From NCBI RefSeq assembly GCF_009601685.2, contig NZ_CP045701.2, positions 1,984,001 through 2,048,000 on the forward strand: DNA of 64,000 nucleotides, read 5' to 3'. Origin of the DNA: Pseudomonas brassicacearum. GTDB taxonomy: Bacteria; Pseudomonadota; Gammaproteobacteria; Pseudomonadales; Pseudomonadaceae. Each line of letters begins with the position of its first letter. Position 1 is the first letter of the stretch. The notes below the pieces were generated by a model. It saw nothing but the letters and a program-made list of their open reading frames with translations. It had not been told where the DNA came from and did no database searches. The position numbers and the translations under genes were made by a program. This document shows, one piece after another, positions 47,703 to 54,401 of this stretch.

Positions 47703-47753
47703 AAAAAAACGCCGCAACCCGGATCGCCAGAGAGGCAAGGAGGGTGTGCGACG
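47703..47753 (-). terminator. Attenuator (intrinsic terminator) in the nasA leader
   Basis: On the minus strand the arms CGTCGCA plus ACCC (47753-47742) pair with GGGT plus TGCGGCG (47720-47710) around a 21-base loop, and seven T follow at 47709-47703. Its first arm overlaps the second arm of hairpin P2, so the two cannot form together. Confidence 0.8.
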
Positions 47754-47789
47754 TCTTTGTCGTAGGTGGGGCAACCGCCGTTGGTTACC
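47749..47789 (-). promoter_or_regulatory. NasT (ANTAR) target: two hexaloop hairpins in the nasA leader
   Basis: On the minus strand P1 (47789-47770) pairs GGUAACC with GGUUGCC over seven base pairs around loop AACGGC. P2 (47762-47749) pairs CGAC with GUCG around loop AAAGAC. Both loops have A at position 1 and G at position 4. P2 shares bases with the terminator stem, which explains how NasT binding would prevent termination. Confidence 0.85.
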
Positions 47790-47803
47790 TGTGGGTTTGC
47801 TTA

Positions 47804-47819
47804 AGCGAGATCTGTGCCA
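47804..47819 (-). promoter_or_regulatory. Sigma-54 promoter of nasA-kinase operon
   Basis: The minus strand reads TGGCACAGATCTCGCT: GG and GC lie ten bases apart as in -24/-12 promoters, with a -12 box less ideal than TTGC. The predicted start near 47793 lies a few bases before hairpin P1. The site is within 40 bases of the nasT stop codon. Confidence 0.65.
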
Positions 47820-47857
47820 ACAAGGGGGACTATCGCGAGCCAGACGCTACAAGGCGT

Positions 47858-48433
47858 TCAGCCCAGCAGCTCATTCATGGCAATGATCTGCTCCGCCACC
47901 TGGATCAGCTTCTGCTGGCGGCTCATGGCCTGGCGCCGCATCAGGGTGTAGGCCTGTTCCTCGTTGCATTCCTTCATCTTCATCAGCATGCCCTTGGCCA
48001 GTTCGATGCGCTTGCGTTCGGCCAGTTGCTGGTCCCGGGCCAGGAGTTGGGCGCGCAGGGCCTGGTCGCTTTCGAAGCGGGCCATGGCCACGTCGAGGAT
48101 CGGTTGCAGGCGCGCGGCGTGGATGCCTTCGACGATGTAGGCGCTGACGCCCGACTTGATCGCCTGGCGCATCACATTGGGGTCGTGCTCGTCGGTAAAC
48201 ATGACGATCGGTCGTGGCTGGTCGCGACTGACCAGTACCACTTGCTCCATCACATCGCGCCCGGGTGACTCGGTATCGATCAGGATCACGTCCGGACGCA
48301 CCGTTTCGACGCGCGCCGGCAGGTCGATGGTCAGGCCGGATTCGTCGATCACTTCGAATCCGGCTTCCATCAGGGCGGCCTTGAGGCGACCGACTTTTTT
48401 CGCGGTGTCGTTGATCAGCAGGATACGCAGCAT
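47858..48433 (-). CDS. nasT: Nitrate-responsive antiterminator NasT
   Basis: This 191-residue regulator has a receiver-like N-terminal domain (LRILLINDTAKKVGRLKAAL, VILIDTESPGRD, IVMFTDEHDP) and a C-terminal ANTAR RNA-binding domain (LAERKRIELAKGMLMKMKECNEEQAYTLMRRQAMSRQQKLIQVAEQI). NasT binds paired hexaloop hairpins in leader RNAs and prevents termination; NasS holds it inactive when no nitrate is present (known in Azotobacter, Pseudomonas and Paracoccus). It follows nasS by 15 bases, and the cluster contains three leaders that fit its target. Confidence 0.94.
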   Translation of the reverse strand: MLRILLINDTAKKVGRLKAALMEAGFEVIDESGLTIDLPARVETVRPDVILIDTESPGRDVMEQVVLVSRDQPRPIVMFTDEHDPNVMRQAIKSGVSAYIVEGIHAARLQPILDVAMARFESDQALRAQLLARDQQLAERKRIELAKGMLMKMKECNEEQAYTLMRRQAMSRQQKLIQVAEQIIAMNELLG

Positions 48434-48448
48434 GGTCGTGGGCTCCTG

Positions 48449-49660
48449 TCAGCGGCTGGCGAGAAGGGGAGCCGCATCGCTCAAGGCGTGCAGTTTGAAG
48501 CTGCGGGCGTACCCGGCCGGATCCGAGCCGTCCCAGGTGATGCCGTCGATCAGCTGGCTGCTGCGCATGTCCTGGCGCGGGGACGCGATGTCCAGCGCCG
48601 CGCAGGCTTCGCGGTACAGCTTGAGCTGCTGGACGTCCTGGGCCACGGCCAGGTAATCCGGGTCTTCGCGCAGCAGGCCCCAGCGGCGGAACTGGGTCAT
48701 GAACCACATGCCGTCGGACAGGTACGGCAGGTTCACCTCGCCGTTGCCATGAAAGCGCATGGCGTGGGGATCCTGCCAGCTGTTGCCCAAGCCGTCGGCA
48801 TAAATTCCCAGCAGGCGCGGCTCGATGCAGTCCAGCGGGGCGTCGAGGTATTCAGGCGCAGTCAACAGTTGCGCGGTGCTGCGACGGTTTTCGTTGCTTT
48901 GTTCGATGAAGCGGCTGGCTTCGAGGATCGCCATCACCAGGGCCCGGGCGGTATTGGGGTATTGCTCGACGAACGCGCGGGTGCAACCCAGGACTTTTTC
49001 CGGGTGATCGGGCCAGATGGTCTGGGTAGTCGCCAGGGTGAAGCCCAGGTTCTGCTTCACTGCGCTGGCGCACCAGGGCTCGCCGACGCAAAACCCGTCG
49101 ATACGCCCGGCTTGCAGGTGCGCGATCATTTGCGGCGGAGGCACGACCACGCTGTCGACGTCCGACAACGGGTGGATGCCCTGGGCGGCAAGCCAGTAAT
49201 AGAGCCACATGGCGTGGGTGCCGGTGGGGAAGGTCTGGGCGAAGGTCAGTTTCGGGCGAGTTTGGTGCACATGCCGTTCCAGTGCTTCAGGACTGGTCAC
49301 GCCCTGGGCCTGCAAGCCATGGGACAGGTTGATGCTCTGGCCGTTCTGGTTCAGCCCCATCAGCACGGCCATGTCGCTTGCCGCGACCCCGCCGATGCCC
49401 AGGTGCACTGCGTAGATCAGCCCATACAGGCTGTGGGCGGCATCGATTTCGCCGCTGACCAGCTTGTCGCGAAGGTTGGCCCAGGACGCCTGGCGCTTGA
49501 GGTTCAGGGTCAGGCCGTAGGGCTGAGCGAAGCCCTGGGTGGCGGCGACCACCACCGGGGCACAGTCGCTCAAGGCCATGAAACCGAGGTTGACCGCGCT
49601 CTTTTCCGGGGCATCGCTGCCGTTGACCCAGGCCAGGGGGTTGGCTGGAACTTCATTCAT
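48449..49660 (-). CDS. nasS: Nitrate sensor NasS
   Basis: This 403-residue protein belongs to the NrtA/CmpA nitrate-binding family ([77 protein letters not shown]) but has no signal peptide or lipobox, so it stays in the cytoplasm. It binds nitrate or nitrite and then releases NasT. The ATG at 49660 has AAGGTG upstream. A terminator with eight T ends only 17 bases before this start, which points to transcription control in its own leader. Confidence 0.93.
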   Translation of the reverse strand: MNEVPANPLAWVNGSDAPEKSAVNLGFMALSDCAPVVVAATQGFAQPYGLTLNLKRQASWANLRDKLVSGEIDAAHSLYGLIYAVHLGIGGVAASDMAVLMGLNQNGQSINLSHGLQAQGVTSPEALERHVHQTRPKLTFAQTFPTGTHAMWLYYWLAAQGIHPLSDVDSVVVPPPQMIAHLQAGRIDGFCVGEPWCASAVKQNLGFTLATTQTIWPDHPEKVLGCTRAFVEQYPNTARALVMAILEASRFIEQSNENRRSTAQLLTAPEYLDAPLDCIEPRLLGIYADGLGNSWQDPHAMRFHGNGEVNLPYLSDGMWFMTQFRRWGLLREDPDYLAVAQDVQQLKLYREACAALDIASPRQDMRSSQLIDGITWDGSDPAGYARSFKLHALSDAAPLLASR

Positions 49661-49676
49661 CGGTATCACCTTCCGC

Positions 49677-49721
49677 AAAAAAAAGCGCCGTGTCCGGGCC
49701 CAGGAGACCGGACGACGACGC
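49677..49721 (-). terminator. Attenuator (intrinsic terminator) in the nasS leader
   Basis: On the minus strand a GC-rich stem (49721-49685; arms GCGTCGT-C-GTCCGG and CCGGAC-ACGGCGC, one bulged base) is followed by eight T at 49684-49677. It lies between the promoter and the nasS ribosome site, so it must be passed for nasST to be expressed. Confidence 0.8.
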
Positions 49722-49766
49722 CGTTGTCCCTTAAAACAGTGTGGCACTCATTCCGTCGCTGGCATG
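49721..49766 (-). promoter_or_regulatory. Possible NasT target hairpins in the nasS leader
   Basis: On the minus strand hairpin P1 (49766-49749) pairs CAUGCC with GGAAUG, one G-A mismatch, around loop AGCGAC, which has A at position 1 and G at position 4. A second stem (49739-49721) pairs CUGUU with AACGG but has a nine-base loop, so it fits the rule less well. It touches the terminator stem. The layout mirrors the nirB and nasA leaders. Confidence 0.55.
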
Positions 49767-49786
49767 GGCGCTGATGACCAAAAGGG

Positions 49787-49802
49787 TGCAAGGCATATGC
49801 CA
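49787..49802 (-). promoter_or_regulatory. Sigma-54 promoter of nasST
   Basis: The minus strand reads TGGCATATGCCTTGCA, an excellent -24/-12 match (TGGCAY, five bases, TTGCA; GG and GC ten bases apart). The expected start near 49775 is nine bases before the leader hairpin. No NtrC enhancer could be fixed by eye. Confidence 0.75.
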
Positions 49803-49850
49803 GCGCTATCGTTTTGTGCGGGCGCCTCGCTTGAGCCGCCGTTGCCCGGC

Positions 49851-49856
49851 TATAAT
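49851..49856 (+). promoter_or_regulatory. Possible -10 element of pyrD
   Basis: TATAAT at 49851-49856 lies 36 bases before the pyrD start codon. No -35 box with good spacing is obvious. Confidence 0.5.
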
Positions 49857-49892
49857 CGCCGCCTCATTTCGTCGCCCGAGTCAAAGCCGCCC

Positions 49893-50912
49893 ATGTACAC
49901 CCTGGTCCGTGAACTGCTGTTCAAACTCTCCCCGGAAACCTCCCACGACCTGTCCCTGGATCTGATTGGCGCCGGCGGACGCCTGGGCCTCAATGGATTG
50001 CTGTGCAAGGCCCCGGCAAAATTGCCGGTGACGGTCATGGGCCTGGAGTTCCCCAACCCGGTCGGGTTGGCGGCAGGCCTGGACAAGAATGGCGCGGCCA
50101 TCGACGGGTTCGCCCAGTTGGGTTTCGGTTTCGTGGAAATCGGCACCGTCACCCCTCGACCGCAGCCGGGCAACCCCAAGCCACGGCTTTTCCGCCTGCC
50201 GCAAGCCGAGGCGATCATCAACCGCATGGGGTTCAACAACCTGGGCGTCGATCATCTGCTGGCCCGTGTGGCTGCGGCCAAGTACAAGGGCGTGCTGGGC
50301 ATCAACATCGGCAAGAATTTCGACACGCCGGTGGAGCGCGCCGTCGACGACTACCTGATCTGCCTGGACAAGGTCTACGCCCACGCCAGCTACGTGACTG
50401 TCAACGTCAGCTCCCCCAACACCCCGGGGCTGCGCAGCCTGCAATTCGGTGATTCGCTCAAGCAACTGCTGGCCGACCTGGCCCGGCGTCGTGCAGAACT
50501 GGCGTTGATTCACGGCCGGCACGTGCCGCTGGCGATCAAGATCGCCCCGGACATGACCGACGAAGAGACCACCCAGGTAGCCCTGGCCCTGATCGAGACG
50601 GGCATGGACGCGGTAATCGCCACCAACACGACCCTGGGTCGTGAAGGGGTCGAAGGGCTGGAATACGGTGACGAGGCGGGCGGCTTGTCTGGCGCGCCAG
50701 TGCGTGACAAGAGCACCCACACGGTGAAGGTGCTGGCCGCTGAACTGGCGGGGCGCTTGCCGATCATCGCCGCAGGCGGGATTACCGAAGGCCGCCACGC
50801 CGCCGAGAAGATCACCGCAGGGGCGAGCCTGGTGCAGATTTATTCGGGCTTTATCTACAAGGGGCCGGCGTTGATTCGTGAGTCGGTGGATGCCATTGCG
50901 GCGTTGGGTTGA
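49893..50912 (+). CDS. pyrD: Dihydroorotate dehydrogenase (quinone), class 2
   Basis: This 339-residue membrane-attached flavoprotein oxidizes dihydroorotate to orotate with quinone in pyrimidine synthesis. Class 2 features: amphipathic N-terminal helix ([24 protein letters not shown]), [65 protein letters not shown] with the catalytic serine, and the FMN phosphate site IIAAGGI. It is divergent from nasST. Confidence 0.95.
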   Translation: MYTLVRELLFKLSPETSHDLSLDLIGAGGRLGLNGLLCKAPAKLPVTVMGLEFPNPVGLAAGLDKNGAAIDGFAQLGFGFVEIGTVTPRPQPGNPKPRLFRLPQAEAIINRMGFNNLGVDHLLARVAAAKYKGVLGINIGKNFDTPVERAVDDYLICLDKVYAHASYVTVNVSSPNTPGLRSLQFGDSLKQLLADLARRRAELALIHGRHVPLAIKIAPDMTDEETTQVALALIETGMDAVIATNTTLGREGVEGLEYGDEAGGLSGAPVRDKSTHTVKVLAAELAGRLPIIAAGGITEGRHAAEKITAGASLVQIYSGFIYKGPALIRESVDAIAALG

Positions 50913-50951
50913 TCCAGGCGCGGCCGGCTCTATGGTGGCAAGCAGGTTTTT

Positions 50952-51055
50952 TGTGGGAGTAAACCTTGGTGGGAGCAAAGCTTGCTCGCGATGCAGGCGC
51001 CTCGGTTCCAGGTAGACCGCGTTGTCTTCATCGCGGGCAAGCCTTGCTCCCACAG
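50952..51055. repeat. REP cluster after pyrD
   Basis: Three REP-like halves (TGTGGGAGTAAACC, TGGGAGCAAAGCTTGCTCGCGA and, inverted, GCGGGCAAGCCTTGCTCCCACA) lie between the converging pyrD and rmf genes. Confidence 0.75.
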
Positions 51056-51122
51056 AAGGATGAGTTAGCCCACAAGAGTGTTTGCAGTTCAGGCATGCAG
51101 AGCGCTCATGAAACCCAGGCAT

Positions 51123-51148
51123 TAAAAAGGGCTCCTCGAAGGAGCCCC
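51123..51148 (-). terminator. Intrinsic terminator downstream of rmf
   Basis: On the minus strand GGGCTCCT and AGGAGCCC form a stem with a TCG-type loop, followed by five T. It is about 92 bases past the rmf stop codon. Confidence 0.8.
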
Positions 51149-51239
51149 CTGGGCCGTAGCCCGCCGTCCGGATGGGACGTGCGTGGTTAAATCGATATGG
51201 GTGTCAAATTTATCGGGTTCTTGAGTATTAAGCCCTGTG

Positions 51240-51455
51240 TCAGCCGACGGCGTGAAGTTCGTTGAGTCTATGGATACCCGCAGTGCCGGTCATACCGTCC
51301 CAGTTGTCGCCGCGTCCTTCTCGCCAGCCATTGATCCAGGCTTGACGTACCGACGGTAGAGTAAAGGGGCAAAGCTCACGGGATTTACCACCAACGCCAT
51401 ATTGGTAACCACGTAAAAATGCTCTTTCCAACGGATCACGCTTAAGTCTTCTCAT
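51240..51455 (-). CDS. rmf: Ribosome modulation factor
   Basis: This basic 71-residue protein turns 70S ribosomes into inactive 100S dimers in stationary phase. It shows the family pattern KRDPLERAFLRGYQYGVGGKSRELCPFTLPSVRQAWINGWREGRGDNWDG. The ribosome site GAGGG precedes ATG at 51455. Confidence 0.95.
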   Translation of the reverse strand: MRRLKRDPLERAFLRGYQYGVGGKSRELCPFTLPSVRQAWINGWREGRGDNWDGMTGTAGIHRLNELHAVG

Positions 51456-51986
51456 AGGGTGTTGCCCTCACTTGTTGACTGTTACTTAGCGTCGACCTCT
51501 ATCGAGGTCGGGGCAGAGTCATTCTGCCGTTGGTGGCTCGTTGCCGGCGTGACGAGCCGAGGTGTTGACGCCGTTGTGACGTCAACCTGTGTTGAGTTCT
51601 AACCAAAGCGTCACATGGATGGAATGATCGTTTTGTCATAAGCGCGTAACAATAAAGATGTTAGGGCGATAAGTAACTTGATGTTCGTTGACCGCTTTTG
51701 AGCAAGACCCCTGTATGATCGGCCCTGCGCCGAAAGGGGTAGGTCTGGTTCGGATGAGAATGTCCTCCCGTTGCACTCGGGTACTATTCGACGAAAGGGT
51801 CGAGTTTTCACAATTTGTTGCACAGAATTTTTTATCTACCTTCGCCTCTAAGCTCTTTTAACCTGAGCGGCGAGGGTGGTGCGGCACACTTTCGTGCCAC
51901 GCGGGTGCTCTTGAGAAAAGCACCTGATTGAACCCGGCCCGGCAATGCGTTGCCCGGTCCACTTAGCCAAAGGCTCTGGAAATCCC
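51456..51986. other. Long intergenic region rmf-rlmKL with a structured rlmKL leader
   Basis: These 530 bases separate two divergent genes and hold no credible gene. A stem-loop (CGACCTC/GAGGTCG) lies at 51493-51510. Near rlmKL three stem-loops occur in a row: 51882-51899 (GGCAC/GTGCC), 51904-51924 (GGTGCT/AGCACC) and 51933-51959 (CCGG-CAA/TTG-CCCGG type). The rest shows no element that I can name. Confidence 0.55.
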
Positions 51987-54257
51987 ATGTCCGATCGTTT
52001 CGAACTCTTCCTCACTTGCCCCAAGGGCCTCGAAGGCCTGCTCGTCGAGGAAGCCGTCGGGCTTGGCCTTGAAGAAGCGCGCGAGCACACCTCGGCCGTG
52101 CGCGGCATGGCCGACATGGAAACGGCGTATCGCCTGTGCCTGTGGTCGCGCCTGGCCAACCGCGTGTTGCTGGTACTCAAGCGCTTCCCGATGAAGGACG
52201 CCGAAGACCTGTACCACGGCGTGCTGGATGTCGACTGGCAAGACCACATGCTGGCCGATGGCACCCTGGCCGTGGAGTTCAGCGGCCACGGTTCGGGCAT
52301 TGACAACACCCATTTCGGCGCCTTGAAGGTCAAGGACGCCATCGTCGACAAGCTGCGCACGCCATCGGGCGAGCGGCCGTCCATCGACAAGCTCAATCCG
52401 GACCTGCGCATTCACCTGCGCCTGGACCGCGGCGAAGCGATCCTTTCCCTCGACCTCTCCGGCCACAGCCTGCACCAGCGCGGTTATCGCCTGCAGCAAG
52501 GCGCCGCGCCGCTGAAGGAAAACCTCGCTGCCGCGATCCTGATCCGCGCCGGTTGGCCGCGCATTGCCGCTGAAGGCGGGGCACTGGCCGACCCGATGTG
52601 CGGTGTGGGCACGTTCCTGGTGGAAGCCGGGATGATTGCCGCCGACATGGCACCGAACCTGCGTCGCCAGCAGTGGGGCTTCACCGCCTGGCTCGGCCAC
52701 GTGCCGGCACTGTGGAAGAAACTCCACGAAGAGGCCACTGCCCGCGCCGCCGCCGGCCTGGCCAAGCCGCCGTTGTGGATTCGTGGCTACGAAGCTGACC
52801 CACGGCTGATCCAGCCGGGCCGCAACAACGTCGAACGTGCCGGCCTGAGCGAGTGGATCAAGATCTATCAAGGCGAGGTCGCCACCTTCGAGCCGCGTCC
52901 GGACCAGAACCAGAAGGGCCTGGTGATCTGCAACCCACCGTACGGCGAGCGTCTGGGCGATGAGGCCAGCCTGCTTTACCTCTACCAGAACCTGGGCGAG
53001 CGTCTGCGCCAGGCGTGCTTGAACTGGGAGGCGGCTGTGTTCACCGGTGCGCCGGACCTGGGCAAGCGCATGGGCATTCGCAGCCACAAGCAGTATTCGT
53101 TCTGGAACGGCGCCTTGCCGTGCAAATTGCTGCTGATCAAGGTGTTGCCGGATCAATTCGTCACTGGTGAGCGTCGCACCCCGGAACAGCGCCAGGCCGA
53201 GCGTGAGCAGGCCGCCTACGATCAAGCCCCTGAAGTACCGCAAGAGCGCCAGTACAACAAGAACGGCAACCCGATCAAGCCAGCACCGGCGCCGGCCCCT
53301 GTGGTCGAGCAGGCGCGGTTGAGCGAAGGTGGGCAGATGTTCGCCAATCGCCTGCAAAAAAACCTCAAGTTGCTGAGTAAGTGGGCCAAGCGTGAAGGCA
53401 TTGACTGTTATCGGGTCTACGACGCCGACATGCCGGAATATTCCATGGCCATCGACCTGTACCACGACTGGGTGCACGTCCAGGAATACGTCGCGCCGAA
53501 GTCCATCGACCCGGAAAAAGCCTCGGCCCGGTTGTTCGACGCCCTGGCGGCGATTCCCCAGGCGCTGAACGTGGACAAGAGCCGCGTGGTGATCAAGCGT
53601 CGCGAGCGCCAGAGCGGCACCAAGCAGTACGAGCGCCAGAGCGCCCAGGGCAAGTTCACCGAGGTCAACGAAGGTGGCGTGAAGCTGCTGGTCAACCTTA
53701 CTGATTACCTGGACACCGGGCTCTTTCTCGACCATCGGCCAATGCGCCTGCGGATCCAGAAAGAGGCCGCCGGCAAGCGTTTCCTCAACCTGTTCTGCTA
53801 CACCGCGACCGCCAGCGTCCACGCCGCCAAGGGCGGGGCGCGCAGTACCACCAGCGTCGACCTGTCCAAGACCTACCTGGACTGGGCGCGGCGCAACCTG
53901 TCGCTCAATGGTTTTTCCGACAAGAACCGCCTGGAGCAGGGCGATGTGATGGCCTGGCTTGAAGCCAGTCGTGACGAGTACGACCTGATCTTCATCGACC
54001 CGCCGACTTTCTCCAACTCCAAGCGCATGGAAGGCGTGTTCGACGTGCAGCGCGACCACGTGCAGTTGCTAGACCTGGCCATGGCGCGCCTGGCGCCAGG
54101 CGGCGTGCTGTATTTCTCCAACAACTTCCGCAAGTTCCAGCTCGAGGACAATCTCGGCGAGCGCTACTCGGTGGAGGAGATCACGGCCAAGACCATTGAT
54201 CCGGATTTTGCGCGTAACAATAAGATCCACCGTGCCTGGAAGATCACGGCCCGTTGA
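51987..54257 (+). CDS. rlmKL: Bifunctional 23S rRNA methyltransferase RlmKL
   Basis: This 756-residue fusion methylates G2445 (N2) and G2069 (N7) of 23S rRNA. The N-terminal part has a THUMP domain and an RlmL-type methyltransferase (GWPRIAAEGGALADPMCGVGTFLVEAGM, LVICNPPYGERLG with the NPPY motif). The C-terminal part is RlmK-type (TEVNEGGVKLLVNLTDYLDTGLFLDHRPMR, FLNLFCYTATASVHAAKGGA, LIFIDPPTFSNSKRM). ATG at 51987 is chosen from the N-terminus MSDRFELFLTCPKGLE; an upstream in-frame start at 51945 lies in the leader stem-loops. Confidence 0.94.
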   Translation: MSDRFELFLTCPKGLEGLLVEEAVGLGLEEAREHTSAVRGMADMETAYRLCLWSRLANRVLLVLKRFPMKDAEDLYHGVLDVDWQDHMLADGTLAVEFSGHGSGIDNTHFGALKVKDAIVDKLRTPSGERPSIDKLNPDLRIHLRLDRGEAILSLDLSGHSLHQRGYRLQQGAAPLKENLAAAILIRAGWPRIAAEGGALADPMCGVGTFLVEAGMIAADMAPNLRRQQWGFTAWLGHVPALWKKLHEEATARAAAGLAKPPLWIRGYEADPRLIQPGRNNVERAGLSEWIKIYQGEVATFEPRPDQNQKGLVICNPPYGERLGDEASLLYLYQNLGERLRQACLNWEAAVFTGAPDLGKRMGIRSHKQYSFWNGALPCKLLLIKVLPDQFVTGERRTPEQRQAEREQAAYDQAPEVPQERQYNKNGNPIKPAPAPAPVVEQARLSEGGQMFANRLQKNLKLLSKWAKREGIDCYRVYDADMPEYSMAIDLYHDWVHVQEYVAPKSIDPEKASARLFDALAAIPQALNVDKSRVVIKRRERQSGTKQYERQSAQGKFTEVNEGGVKLLVNLTDYLDTGLFLDHRPMRLRIQKEAAGKRFLNLFCYTATASVHAAKGGARSTTSVDLSKTYLDWARRNLSLNGFSDKNRLEQGDVMAWLEASRDEYDLIFIDPPTFSNSKRMEGVFDVQRDHVQLLDLAMARLAPGGVLYFSNNFRKFQLEDNLGERYSVEEITAKTIDPDFARNNKIHRAWKITAR

Positions 54258-54401
54258 CCTGTAGCTGATTGGATCCACGAAGCCTTGTAATTCAAGGCTT
54301 GCGGCCTCGTTTGGGGACTGGTCAAAGTGATGGCTAATAGCTATAACTTAGGCTGTGTCCAGGGCTGTGCCTATGCCTGGTCCCCTTTCTGAGTTGTGTT
54401 T

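Noticed and set aside
48488..49774. A 428-residue plus-strand open frame across nasS
   Set aside because: It is antisense to nasS, which has full family similarity, and it has no start signal or recognizable domain.
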